Shown here piece after piece: positions 12,322-25,500 of a stretch of DNA of 64,000 nt. The notes beneath the pieces were generated by a model. It saw only the letters and a program-made list of their open reading frames with translations. It did no database searches and was not told the DNA's origin. Location: the NCBI GenBank assembly GCA_002245135.1, contig NGBS01000874.1, forward strand, positions 248,001 to 312,000. Direction: 5' to 3'. The stretch is from Proteromonas lacertae. Its lineage: Eukaryota > Sar > Bigyra > Opalinata > Proteromonadidae. How positions within the stretch are numbered: position 1 is the first letter of the stretch; each line of letters starts with the position of its first letter. Position numbers and translations under genes: made by a program.

Positions 12322-14527
12322 CTATGTAGATGGTGCTGGTGGAGCATTCTTCAATTTCTCTTGCCAATAATTCAATACGAATTCTAATTGTGTCATAATA
12401 TTCTTAATTCCAATTAATCTATTAGTACTTCGTGCTCTATATAAAAATATAACAAGAAATATATATATACAATGGTTCAACTAAATACTTAACAAAACCA
12501 ATTTGAGATTGACAAAATTTACTTTCAATAGAAGAAATATTAGGATCAAATGAGACTGGAATACCAATTAATGTCTCTTGTTGACTTTGGAAGGCAAATT
12601 CATCATTACATAACTTTGACCATTTAATATGAGCGTCTAAATCTTTCCAAGGATGTCCAATATCAGCACATTTTATTACTGCAACTAATAACATCAATTG
12701 CTTCTCTGCATCTTCAGGATAATTAGTATCACAAATAGATACTTGGTCAGGATCTGCTCCATTCGCATTATTAGATAATTCATCGTATAAATTATCGAAT
12801 TTTTGTAAATATTGTTTATGAACTGCTAAATCAGTTGCTAGAATCATTTCAATCATTGAAGTTCGAACATATGAATAATGGTCACCTTGTATCAGGTAAA
12901 ATGTTGAATTCTTTCTTTCTAAGAATATGGAATGAAGTAGCACAATGGAAATTTTCTAACACCATTCGATCATTATAACATAAAGCTAGCGAACTTCGAG
13001 CTTTTATCTATAAAATAAAATTATAATATATGTATATATATACTTGAAAAGCATTATTTGTACCTGGATGGCCTATATCATGAACACAAGCTCCGATTAA
13101 AATCTATTACATAAATTAAAAATATATATATATATATACAGCAAATTTGGATTTCATATCTAATTTTCTCTCCAATATTGTATGATTTATAATGAAATTA
13201 CACGAATGTAACACATCAGCAGCATGAGTTGAGTTATGGTAAGGGTTATCATGATAAGTACCTTCTACTTCATTAATAAAAGCAGTAAATGTTTCCATTG
13301 AGATGTTGAAATAATCAATTAATTTTCTCTTTTGGAATATAAATGTAGCTAATGCTGTTAAAGGATGATGATCTGTAAGCTCAGTTAATTTAAATATTTG
13401 GAATGTTTGAGAATCAATATCATTTAATAATGACTGTACTTCTATAGTTAACGGATCATTTAACGACTCAATCTTTGCTTCTTCACTATCATCTCCTTCA
13501 CTAAATGCTAATATTCCATCCAACATTCTCGTATGTCTTGATAAAATAGCTGGTTCATAAGTCTTTTGAAAATTATCGCTTGTCATTGTCCATTGTTCAC
13601 CAGCTGGATCTTGTAATAAATAATCACCTGCTTTACCTTCCTGATATCCATCTTTAGTTCGTGCTTTGAAATCCTTCAACATCTGCTGAGCATAAACAAA
13701 TCCTTTCTTTTGATATCGATGTGGTCCACCTGCTGATGGTTCGTATGTTTTCATAAATAATTCATTTGGACAGGTGTATAAATCTCCCTTTTCTCCAGCT
13801 ATTACCCAATCACCTTTCACTCCTTGTGAATGTCCCCAAGATTTTTCCACTAACACTGGATCGTCACTTGGGAAAGCATAGACTACTAATTTCTTACGAT
13901 ATTTGGCTGCTGCATCTGGATTTAGACGTAAAAATCCACTATTTTCATCTACAGAGAAACTTTCTCCATTTGCTTCTTTTCCTGCTGAAGATGTTGCTAG
14001 AGGTAGATTGGCTCTACTTGACATTGGATTCATTTTGTCTTTTTTTAATGCGCCTAGATGACTGTCTAATTCTGCGGCAAATAGGTTGTTTCCTTCAATC
14101 CATTTTTCATATTCTTCATCTTGTTCAATTACTTTTGCATTCGATGTTCTTTTCTTGGACATTATTTCACGTTCCACTTTTACTTCATTTAATAAATCAA
14201 CTGTTGCACCTAAAACAATAGATCCATCAATCATTCCTAGATTCAATTTATTACTTCTTAAAATATACCTGGCTGAGTTAAAATCCATCGTCTTAACTGA
14301 GTAAGACTTTGTATGAGAGAATTTATATCTTTATTATTAACATCTGTTAAGAGTTTTTCTTTAGTACCTTTTTGGGGTTTTATTTGAAATTGACCTAATA
14401 TAAAATTAATTAAACATATACGAGATGGTGGAGACATGTTTTTACGTAACATTGGGTTTGAGGTGAGTAAAGGTAATTTTCCTGCCATTAGAGGTGGCTC
14501 TTTTACATTAATGTGTCTTAGAGACAT
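12322..14527 (-). CDS. Class I 3',5'-cyclic-nucleotide phosphodiesterase with two PGDYG-like repeats
   Basis: Hydrolyses cAMP and/or cGMP. The C-terminal half has the metal-binding HD core: HNSTHAADV, HDIGHPGTNN, LALCYNDRMVLENFH, MILATDLAVH and CADIGHPWKDL. Upstream lie two similar segments, GDWVIAGEKGDLYTCPNELF...TYEP and GDYLLQDPAGEQWTMTSDNF...TYEP, which resemble the small PGDYG domain. Introns sit at the PG/MIDG junction near 14260, at 13098-13139, near 13020-13050 and at 12438-12470. Between FHILRKKEFNIL and HYSYVRTSMIEM (about 12,882) the frame must skip one base; both sides are conserved family sequence and no GT-AG intron fits. No membrane segment. Nucleotide preference cannot be read by eye. 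Confidence 0.88.
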
Positions 14528-14925
14528 AACTATCTACAATGATTAATATTTGCTTATAAAAAAAACTGAATTTATTAAAAATGGAACGAAAAAACAGTTT
14601 CAAGTTTTATTTGATTGATTGAATGACCAAAATCATCTTTATGGATGATTATTTAAAGATACTACTTTTATTTTATGTTTATTTGTGCAATGATGGCTGT
14701 ATGTAACCATTTAGACACAAATCAACCTTCATAATCATATTTATTTTGTTTTCTACTTATTTTATATAATTTAAGCGTGTAGTGAAATCAGACGATTTTA
14801 TTTTAGATATTTAACTCTGCAATCAGCAGTTAAATTCATAACGATTATTATTCAAGCCTTTTTTGCTTGACCAAAATTCTGACAGTCATAAATATGTAAA
14901 ATTTACATAGTTCAGTTTTTTTTTA
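14528..14925. promoter_or_regulatory. Divergent promoter region, phosphodiesterase / unknown gene
   Basis: 398 bp between two divergent start codons. It contains GGCTTGAA on the minus strand (14851-14858) and GCTTGACCAAAA (14865-14876), both close to the GCTTGA element seen at other starts, plus T-rich tracts at 14911-14925 just before the plus-strand ATG. No other structure noted. Confidence 0.4.
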
Positions 14926-15795
14926 ATGAATCAAGAAAAGAAGCCTTATAAGTGTTCATCAGCTTATCTTCCTATTCATGCTAATAGTATTCTATCACAT
15001 TTTAGAGAATAGACCCAAACAAAGCAAGACAATATGTAACTTTAGAATGGAGGTTTATTGATGATCAAGTATATTAAAATATAAATGTTTATAATATATA
15101 GCCTCCAAAAGTACAGAAAAGAAATTCAACTGATGTAAAAGATGTTGAAGAAAAACTAAATAAACATCGTCCAATATCACTACCAAAGATTTCAACTGAA
15201 GAAGAGAGAAGAATTCGACAAATTATAAGAAATAACAATTCGCCTGGTTCAGAAGAAGAATTAACAAATCCTTTACAGAATGACGATGATGAAGAGAATG
15301 CAAAACCATCTGCCATATGGAGAGATACTTCACAAATCAGAGTAGCAGAAGATCTACCAGATGAATTTCGAGAAGCAATCACAAATTATTTATTTACTCC
15401 AGATGAATTAAAAGCAAGATATATTGCTTGTGAAGAATTAAATGGTAAAGTTATTCATCGTTCTCCACTGCTAGAAAAAGAGAGAAAGAAGAGATCACGT
15501 TTCCCGTTGATTACTACAGCTAGACATCTACAGCAATTAGAAAAACAACAGAAAACTAATCAATACAGTAAAAATAGAATTGATGATAAAGAGTGGAGAT
15601 TGCCTACTAATTTGGTTAATGAACAATTGAAAACTATTCCTACTTTGGCTATAAGCAAGAAATATAAAAAGTATTTCTATGATGTTGATATTTTATAGAT
15701 TTTATTCTGAAAGATATGCAGAAAAAGAGTTGCCGCACTTTCTAGAAAAAGTTAGAGCAGCAGGACCTTCTCCATCTTTTACATCTTCAAAGTGA
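14926..15795 (+). CDS. Conserved-looking unknown protein, four exons
   Basis: Starts MNQEKKPYKCSSAYLP at 14926; introns at about 14988-15013, 15070-15102 and 15670-15697 join exons in one frame to TGA 15793-15795, giving about 260 residues. The sequence is hydrophilic, with an acidic middle (QNDDDEENAK) and a better-structured second half (PDEFREAITNYLFTPDE, RSPLLEKERKKRSRFP, EWRLPTNLV, AEKELPHFLEKVRAAGP). I recognise no family. The compact aromatic/proline style recalls small inner-junction ciliary proteins, but this is only an impression. Its promoter holds the GCTTGA element. Confidence 0.65.
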
Positions 15796-16067
15796 TTGTG
15801 TTTTTATATATTTAATTAAATTTTGTTAATATTATATATTTAAATTAACTTTTAATCAATTTTTTGAATGATGTGAGTGATTATATGAAGAGAATTTTGA
15901 AGAATTTTTATGTTGTAACGAATATATATTTTGTATTTTGGTATTTTTTATTCTCATGCTTTCTGGTCGATCACTTCGCAATTGTTCAAGAGTATATTTC
16001 AACATTTATATAAGTAGATCTTAAAAGTCAATAATTCAAGAAGTATTCTATTTATTATGATAGTTTT

Positions 16068-16488
16068 ATGTTATTCATTGAAATAGCATTACAAAGATTA
16101 TTTGCATCATTTTCAGGATTTAAAGAAGCAGATTCTGAAAAGGAAATAAAGGAATTGATAAAGGGAACAGATCCTTGTATTTTTTACTACACTGCTCAAT
16201 GGTGTGGACCGTGCAAACGTATTGGACCAGCTGTAATTGCTTTAACGTATATTAACTTTATTAATATGAATACTCATAGAAAACAATACCCAAATTCAAG
16301 AGTGTTGAAGATAGATGTAGATAAATTCCCTGAAGCAGCAGAAAATGATTCAATTGATGTATAAGTGATATTGTAATAATAATTATTAGGCTGTTCCAAC
16401 ATTCATCTTAAGAAAGGAAAATACAAAGGCAGAGGTAGTTCAAGGTGCAGATTTTGCTGGAGTTGAAAAATTAATATCTAATATGTGA
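16068..16488 (+). CDS. Thioredoxin, probably mitochondrial
   Basis: Disulfide reductase. Three exons; introns 16247-16276 and 16359-16390 restore frame. The active site is AQWCGPCKRIGPAV, followed by VLKIDVDKFPEAAENDSI, the cis-proline strand AVPTFILRKE and the C-terminal GVEKLISNM. About 110 residues, the normal size. ATG 16068 yields an N-terminal extension (LQRLFASFSGF) consistent with a mitochondrial targeting helix. The gene ends at TGA 16486-16488, 100 bp from the convergent CFAP97-B stop. Confidence 0.92.
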
Positions 16489-16587
16489 TTATCTTATTAT
16501 GATTTTCTGTTTTAATAACAAATCAATAACAAAATTTACACATTTAATAAATAAATAAACAATTAAATGAATTTTTATTTAATTTCT

Positions 16588-18895
16588 TCATTCATTACTT
16601 ACAGCAAATGAATCTGTAAATGTATCTGTAAATTCACTCTTAAATGTATCACCAAATTTATTGTCATTTTCATTACCAATCATTTCTTTTTCATCATCAA
16701 CAACTCTCTGTTCTTTTTCTTCTGTTGTTTCTTCTACATTTTCCCCTTTCCCTTCATTTTCCTCACTTTTATTCTTTTCTTGTTCAATATTCATCTTTTC
16801 TTCTTCAACAACTGTATTTAGCATTTCATTGACGAATGTATTGCTAAAATCTTCTAATTCATAATCTTCATCTTCTAATGGTTCATGTCCTCTCGTTGCA
16901 TTTAAAATATCTTCTTCTACTTTTGGTTCTTCATTTGTTTCACCTTCTTGTGTCTCAGTTTTTTCTTCTTCTTCTTCATTTGGCTGTTGTTCTTCTTCTA
17001 CACTTTTTCCATCATAATTTTCTTCTCCTTCATCATCATCATGATTATCTCTTATTTCTCTTGATTTACTTAAACTCTCATTCTCTTCATATAATACTTC
17101 TGTAAGTATTGAATTAACAAATGAATTACTCATTTCATCTAATTCATCATCTTCATTAACTATCTTCTTCTTCTTCTTCTCTTCTTCCTTTTTAACAACA
17201 TTCTTATTCTTTGTTTGTTGTTGTTGTTGTTGTACCTTTTGTTTTTGCTGTGTTTGTTTTTGTTGTTGTGATTGTTGTTGATTCTTTCTATTATTCTGCT
17301 TCGATTGTTGTTGTTGTTGTTGTTGTTGTTGATTAGATGAAGTAATATTATTCATTTTATTATTATTTCTATTTTGAGTATTCCTTATATTTGATGTATT
17401 ATTGGTCGATTTCTTCATTGGCTTGACTTGATTCTTTTCTTTCTTCTTTTGTACTTGTTGTTGTTGTAGAGGTTTTTCACTCTCTTTCTTCTTCTTTTCC
17501 TCTTCTTCTATTTTCTGTTTTTCTTCTTCTATTTTCTTATTCTCTTCACTTATTACACTAGCTAATATTCTATTAACAAATATTTCTGCTTTATGATCAA
17601 ACTCTTCTTCCTCTTTTTCTTCTTCTTTCTTCACTTTACTCTTTTCTTTCTCTTCATTTTCTTCAAATTCACTTTCATCTTCTTCATTTATTACATCACT
17701 TAATATCACTTCATTTTCTTGGTGTTTTCTTTCTTCTTCACTCACTTCATCTAATATCTTCTCACCTTCTTCACTGATTTCAAGAATATTGTAATTATTT
17801 ATTCTAATATAATAACTAATCAAAAAATTTAATAATTCTTCAATATAATCAGTTGTAGATGGATAATTCAAAGCTTCATGTAATGAGGAATAAGTTACAG
17901 TTGTAATTGTGGATGGCGATGTTTTAGTTTCAAATCCACTGTTATTATTATTATTACCATCTGATTCTTCATTTATTACTAATAACTTTGATAGTATTGA
18001 ATCTAATAGTTCATTATCTTTACATAAATGGATTAATTGATTTATTGAGAAGATTATACTGTTTTCTTGGATTTTGTTGTTATTACTAGTGATTGAAACA
18101 ATCTATAAAATCATATATATATATTTATACTTTTATTCCATCAGTACCATTATATCCATAATCTAATTCTCTTACAATTTCCCATAATTTTATATTAACA
18201 TCTTTTGAACTGACTGCTTTTATACCATTAAATAGTAATATATCAGGAGAAGTATTACTATAAATAAATAAATATATATATACAAATGGACTGAATTATC
18301 TAATGTATGAGCTCTATTATATAACGGATTTCTTTTATTAGATATTGGTTCTGATGCACTTCTAGTCATTCCTTTTTTATTAGTTTTTTGCTTAGTATTT
18401 TTCAATGGCGCGATATACTTTGGAGCTGGTCTAACTTGATGACTATTGTAATAATCTTTTATGTATATTCTTGTATTCATTGTTGGATTTGTTTTTACTA
18501 TTCGTTTGTACATCTTTAAATTCTCTGTATTGATCTTTTTAGCTTCACGATGACGTTTTTCACCACGAAGACTGTGACCGTATTTATATGAATTGAAACC
18601 TGTGTACATTGGTTTAGGATGACTATCAATTAAAGCTAATCGTTCTAACAGTGACCTGTTCTCTGTATCTATTTCTTGTTGTCTTTTGCCTTTTAAATAA
18701 TCAGCTTTAGATTTTACTTTTACTGGCATAGTCGTCTATTATAAATAGTAAATTAACTAATACATATTGGTTTGATGTGTCGATCATTGGTCTTATATGA
18801 GTCAAAGCATATTTATGCCTAGCCTGCTCTCTTTTAATTTGCTCTTTATACGTTAATTCATTACCTACAGGCATCACACTACGAAATCTGTCCAT
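16588..18895 (-). CDS. CFAP97/Hemingway-domain ciliary protein, paralogue B
   Basis: Four exons. Start chosen at ATG 18895 (MDRFRSVMPVGNEL); an in-frame ATG at 18955 would precede the likely 5' end. Residues about 45-150 carry the CFAP97 signature (DTENRSLLERL, YKYGHSLRGEKRHREAK, KMYKRIVKTNPTMNTRIY). Then follows the unnamed domain shared with A and C (DILLFNGIKAVSSK, LWEIVRELDYG, GIKI, IFSINQLIHLC). The 430-residue tail is Glu/Lys/Gln-rich with polyglutamine and has three copies of an amphipathic helix: FVNRILASVISEE, FVNSILTEVLYEE and FVNEMLNTVVEEE. The gene looks intact. A ciliary scaffold role is inferred from the CFAP97 domain. Confidence 0.8.
16790..17590 (-). repeat. Three dispersed FVN-type amphipathic helix repeats in CFAP97-B
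   Basis: The motif FVNxxLxxVxxEE is encoded around 16795-16840, 17085-17130 and 17540-17585, each preceded by an acidic stretch (EEFDH, DELDE, YELED). Hydrophobic positions follow the two-on, two-off rhythm of helices that dock to RII-type dimerisation domains. Confidence 0.6.
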
Positions 18896-18999
18896 TTTCA
18901 AAACAAAAACGATATTTCTAGAAACGGATATAATTTTTGAATTATAAAAAATCAATTACAACAAACATATACAATAATAATACAAATAATCTATCTAAA

Positions 19000-21900
19000 T
19001 TATTTAACATTTGTATGTTCTTTGACAATTTCTTTCTTTTCTTCCTCAGATAGTCCATCTACTTTTATCACCTCAATATATTGAAATGTTTCTAAAAATG
19101 ATTCTAATTCTGAATGTTTAACATTTTCTTTTAATGTTATAGACAATTCATCTAATTCTTCAAATACTTCTTTATTTTCTTTCATTAATCTCAATTCATT
19201 TTCATTTAATTCATTTCCTAATATATTCATCTTTGTTAGTAATTTACAATCTTTTAATCTTTCTATTAGCATCTTCAATCCTTTTTCACTCATTCCAATA
19301 CCTAATCAAACAATATTATAGAATATTCATAAAATACTTGAAAGATTTAATGATAATGAGTTATAATAATCCAAATACTTTTCTATATATTTACATATTA
19401 TTTCTATTCCTTCATCTCCAATTTGATTATTGTATATGGAAATATTATCTACATCTTCTGGTAAACTATTTATTATTTCTTTCAAGCCTTTATAACTAAT
19501 ATGATTATTGGATAAATCAAGTATATTATAATCAATCTGTTTAATTAATGAAATGTAAGAATCATTGATATTCATATCTATTTCATTAAAAGATAATTCT
19601 ATACTAGATAAATCATATTTTCTATTGTGATATTTATTATCTTTTCTAACACAATAATTCAGATAATATTCCAATTCTTCATTTGTCCAAAATGAACATT
19701 TTATTTGTATAAATGGATATTCTTCTTTTTCTAAAGATTTTGAACAAATTGATTTTAATCCATTCATTCTGATATTATTATCATTTAAATTGATTATATT
19801 ACATTTTTTAATTAAAGCTAGGTTATTTGCTAATAATATTGCAATCTCATCATCTACTGATATATTACTCAGATTAATATCATCATATTGTATTAACTTA
19901 TTTAAATTGTTTAATATTAATTTAAATCCATCATTACCAATAGGATTATCTATTAAAATAGTGATTAAAAAATGACATATACTATATATTAATAACTTTT
20001 CTATATTAGTATTATCTTTTATATAATTCATCAACATTACCATTCCATCTGAATCAATTTTATTATCACTTATATCAATTTGGGTTCTATTTCTTATATT
20101 ATTTAAACCATCTAATAAATATTTCAATCCAATTGAAGATAATCCCATTTCTATTACATATTAAATTATTAATACAATACTTGAACAATTATAAAAGATA
20201 ATCTCATTTCCAACAAACATATAATGATTAAGCTCATCGAACCACTGTAGATACTTTATATATGGAGATAATATTTTCATTCCTTCATCTCCTATTGCAT
20301 TTCCGTACAATTGAAGATGTGCATGTGAAAATGAAGATAAATTCTTAATAAGCAATTCTATACTTTTATGTGTAAGTTTATTATCTATGAAATAACAAAA
20401 ATATCATATTATACTACTCAAATCTAATCTCGATATTTCTTTCAATTCGTTTAATCTTAATGAAATGAATGATTTTAAGAAATCATCATCAATTTCACAA
20501 CTGTTAATATTTAAATTGTAAGAATAACAAACGTTCGGTTTGAATAATTCTGGAATGTCATTATCAATAAGCAAATCTTTATTCTTGTTGAAGTCAAAAT
20601 AAAAAACTACAGAGAGGATTTTGGAGAATAAGGATTTTAATCCTTTTGAATGAATATTTTTATTTCCTCTTATGTCTATTTTCTGAACATTTGGATATTT
20701 AAATAATTCTTCTGATAGTGATATCATTGATTCATCATTTAAATTCATTTTATAAAGATCCAATGTATAATCTTTGTTGATTAACAAATATAAATATGGA
20801 AATAGTAATTTGAATCCTTTTGGACCAATAGGATTATCTATGCATAATAATAATAAATAAAAACAAATACTTTGAAGATTTACATACTCCAATTTCATAC
20901 ATAGAATTGATTTAATAAATGATGCAATGAAATTTATTGTAAGATTACATTTGGATATATCTAATTCACGTAGATTTGTTAATTGAGAAAAACATGATCC
21001 AAATAATGATTGATGTTTAATAGGAATTCTTTTATCTAAACAAATTAAAAGGATTAGAATTATACTAAACTGGAGGTTTATTGGATTCAGTACTTTCAAT
21101 ACTCTAAATAAAAAATCTATTCCCTGTTCACAGAAACAACTACAGTACGAATCAATTACTATTTTATCTTGATGATATTTATCAATATAAATATTAAACA
21201 CCATCTCATCTAAATAATATTTCTTTTTATACTCACAATGGTGATGAATTTGATATTTCAATTTATCTGTTATTGATTTATCTTCATTGCATTTTTTAAT
21301 CATAAATAAGACTGATAGTATTTTCTTATTAGGGTATTTATTGTAAGATTCTATCAGTCTATCTCGGATTTCTTCATATATATTACTCTTAAGATAATAA
21401 TCATATGGAAATATTATTGGAATTCTAACAATTGCATAATCATTATTGAATAAGACTTCTTTTCTTTCTTCTAATATCATTAAAAATCTATCATCATCTT
21501 TAAAGATTTCACTCATTATTTTCATTTCTTTTCTCAACTCTTTTAAACTCACTCTATCTTCATTTTTCGTTTTTAACATTCTATCAACCATTTCTTTCAT
21601 TTCAATGCATTCTGCATCAATACTGTATTTACATTTCATGATATTTTCTTTTGTTTCATCTTCATAAAAAGGCAATTTCTTGTTTATCATTTCATATAAT
21701 ATACATCCAACAGACCAAATTACGCTTTTCTCATCACATTCTAGTTCATTCAACTCTTCTTGGCTTATAAAACACATGTCATATAATCTCACATCTTCTT
21801 CTTTTCTTCTCAAAGTATTTAACCATAAATCACATAACTTTACATTGTTATTCTCTTCGTATACTATGTTATTGCTTTTAATATTACCAATTACCATACA

Positions 21901-22328
21901 ATACTCACTAAAAATCATCAAAATATCACATATATTACATATTATACTACAGATATCACTACTTGACATGAATTCATTATGAATAATATCTTCTAAATCT
22001 CTTACATAATAGTCTCTCGATATTATCATAAATTCACCATTTTTATTCATCTGAAATGCTTTAAATGGGTAGATTAAGAATGAACAACATACATTTAATA
22101 ATGAGCTATTTTCAATAAATTTCAGAATTATCTTTTCTTTTATTCCATCTATGTCAATAATTTTCACCGTTTTTCTATCATTTCTATGTTCTACAACTAA
22201 TTTTACTTCAGAATTACTCTTTTCTACTCTTTCTTTAATCTAAAAATAGTAATCAAAATAAATACCTCAGTTTCTAATGTTAACACTGGAAATAATAAAT
22301 CATCCACAAAAGAATTAATACATAACAT
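19000..22328 (-). CDS. Pseudokinase fused to leucine-rich repeats
   Basis: Starts MLCINSFVDDLLFPVL at 22328; several introns (for example 22235-22260, about 20838-20870, 19943-19975 and 19294-19329) link one frame to 19000. The N-terminal third is kinase-like (GCILYEMINKKLPF, MVDRMLKTKNEDR) but lacks the key residues: HRD is replaced by VIGNIKSNN and DFG by CDLWL. I therefore expect no phosphotransfer. The rest is RI-type LRRs with repeated NNPIGxxGFKLL units. Two introns of 33 nt, divisible by three and stop-free, sit at equivalent points of two repeats, so retaining them would keep the frame. Probable role: binding or scaffolding in signalling. Confidence 0.8.
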
Positions 22329-22555
22329 GTTCTGTGAAATAATGAACCATTTAAATTGTACCTTATATAATTAAATGTTTTAATATTCCTGTTAGAGAGA
22401 AAAACAAAAAAATAATTCTATCAAGTCAAACCTTTTAAATAAAAAAATTACCGTTTTATCGTTTTTTTTAGTTATTTGTTATTTTTTTCACAGTTTAAAG
22501 AAGTATCCTTTTAGAAATATATAGAACAATAGGAATACAATATAAACATATTAAA

Positions 22556-25500
22556 ATGAGCAGAAATTATAGAAAACAACCAGATAGTCTAGATTATATG
22601 TACAATGATGAAATAGAAGAAAGAAAACAACGTAGAAAAGAAAATAATGCATATGGTGGTGGTGGTGGTGTAGCTCCAGGAATTGTATGAATAATCTCTG
22701 TTATTTCTAGTATGTTAAACCAAAAAGAAAAAATGGAAATGGTAGAACTATGGCAAGAAATACACGAAGAGATCCATGGGCAGATCAATATTCTGAAGCT
22801 ATGAAGTTTCGTCAATTATTGACAAATGATCAACGTCGTAGGGAAATGACAGAAATAAGAAATGAAAATTTAAAACTGTTGAAAAGACTACAAGAAGCTA
22901 GACCAACTGTACCAAAGAAGGCATTTGATGATGAATATGAAAGACATGCAAAGATAATGAGAAGAATGCATGTATTAAAATATGGAGAGTATATATATAT
23001 ATAATATAATAATTATATATAGAGATCGACCTCCAAAGAAAGTCAACAAAAAATGTATATAAAATATTGTTATTAATAATAATTATTCATAGTAAGTCCA
23101 ATAAAAAGAAGACAACAACAACAGCAGCAACAAGAGCCATCGGAATTGGATTTATATCATAGTCAATCAGAACCACAAATGTGTTCAACTACAAAACCTA
23201 AAAGTAATAGATATAAGAATAATAACAATAATCAATATAATAATGATTATGGAAGTAGAAAAGTTAAATCATCAATGGATAATCCAAGTCCAATGAGATC
23301 TCCAGAAAAATGTATAGTTATTATAATAATTATAATGTTTGTATAGTTACTCATTTGAAAGAATATAATAATGGTTCATCACTACCAGCTACAAGACAGA
23401 AAGATATTTTATTATATACCGATAATCGATTATTTGGTGATTATTATATGCCAGTAGATGTCTATGTATGGGAAATTGGTCAATTTATTGATGATAAAAC
23501 TAGAGGGTTTACTGGATTACTTGTATATATATATATATATATTAATTTATTATTATAGTTGGTTGTAAGAGATATGACAGGTAAAGAATTTATAAAGACA
23601 TTAGATTATGAAACAATCCATGATATGTGTTTAGATAATAAACTGCTATTAAATATATTAGATTCTGGTGTAAAGTTAATACAAGATCCTGGTATCTATT
23701 CAACAATTAGTGATGCATTAAACTTCCCTTACAATGCAAAGAGCTCTGTTTTATTTGCTAATCATATTTTAGGTAAATATGCAATTATTCATGATGATTT
23801 ACAGGTTATTGAAGATAATCATAATGAAATGTTAGGACTTTCACAACCTTTAATAATTGATGATATTGTAAGTGAAGATTATTTAGAAAAAGAATTAGAA
23901 CAAGAGGAACAAATGAATAAATTCTTAAATGATTTTGTTAAAGAAATGGTTGATAGTGTTATGGAAAAGAGAGCAAGGGATTTAGAAAGATATGAAAGAC
24001 AGAAATCAATTCCAAAGAATACAACTGATACTCAAACATGTGAAGAAGATTTTGAAGAAAGTTTGAAGATGGAAGATGGTAAAGAAGAAGATAATAATAA
24101 TAATAATAATAATGAATTAGAAGATTCAACTGATAAAGTAACACAAACTACAAGTGAAGTACATCCTGAAGATTCAAAGAGAACTTACGATTCTGAAGGT
24201 AATGAAGATGAATTTGGTGAAGAAGATAATAATAAAGGATGATGAATTTAGAGATGAAGAAGAACCAGTGAAACAAGAGAGTGAAGAAAAACCTGAAGAG
24301 GAGAATAATAATGAGGAAGAATTTACTGATGAAGAGGAAGAAGAAGGTGAAAAAGCGAAGGAAGAAGAAGAAGAAAAAGTGGAAGAAGAAAAAGTGGAAA
24401 AAGAAGAAAAGGTGGAAGAAGAAAAGGTAGAAGAAGAGAAACCAGTAGAGAATAATGAAGAAGAGTTTACTGAAGATGAAGAAGAAGGTGAAAAAGCAAA
24501 AGAAGAAGAAGAAGAAAAGCCAGAAGTAGAAGATAATGAATTTGGTGAAGAAGAAAAAGAAAAACCAGAAGATAATGAAGATGAATTTAATGAAGAAGAA
24601 AAGCCAGAAGAAGGAGGAGAAGAAGAAGGAGAAGTTAAAAGAACTTCATCAGAAGAAAGCGCAAGACTTGGTTCATTTGTTAATCATTATGTAGATAATA
24701 CAATTAAAGATATCGTTCAAGATGAAGAAGCAAAACCGAAGGTAGAAACAATCTCTGAAGTTGATCAAAAAGAAGAAAATGATGAAGAATTTGGTGATGA
24801 AACAGAAACAAAACCTTCTGAAGATAATGTAGAAGCAAAAGAAAGTAAAATGACTGAAGGATTTGGTGATGATGAAGATGAATTTGCATCTGAAAAACCA
24901 TCAGAAGATGTTAAACCATCTGAAGGAGAAGAAGGAGAAGAAGATAAAGTAAAAGAAGAAGGAAGTGTTGAACCATTAGAAAGCAAAGCAAGTGAAGGAT
25001 TTGAAGATGAAAATGATAATGAATTTGAATCAGAAAAACCATCTGAAGAATTACCTGAAATTAAGAATGAAAATGAAAATGAAAATGTAGATGAATCAGG
25101 AAGAAGAAAATCCACCCAAGAGAGTGCTAGATTAGGATCATTTGTCAATCATTATGTTGATAATACAATAAGAGATATTGTTCAAGATGAAGAACAAAGT
25201 ACAACAAAACAACAACAACCAAATGATGGTAATGATGGTAATTCTGTAAATGCACAAGAATCCAAATTCACTGAAGATGGATTTGAGAATGAATCATTTG
25301 ATACAACTACAAAGACAAATGCTGATGAGAATAATGATGAAGTAAAACCTGAAGAATCAAAACTTACTGAAGGATTTGATGAAGGAAATGATGAAGATTT
25401 TACATCAGAAAAACCATCTGAAGAATTACCTGAAATTAAGAAAGATAATGAGGAAGGAGATCTTCGAAAAACAACTCAAGAAAGTGAAAGACTTGGTTCT

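Noticed and set aside
14258-14288. Overlapping start of a second gene inside the PDE (MDFNSARY)
   Set aside because: A 32-nt GT-AG intron joins QPG to MIDGSIVLG, making MDFNSARY intronic.
16644-17105. Plus-strand hydrophobic frames opposite CFAP97-B
   Set aside because: Antisense of the Glu-rich tail; no conserved segment.
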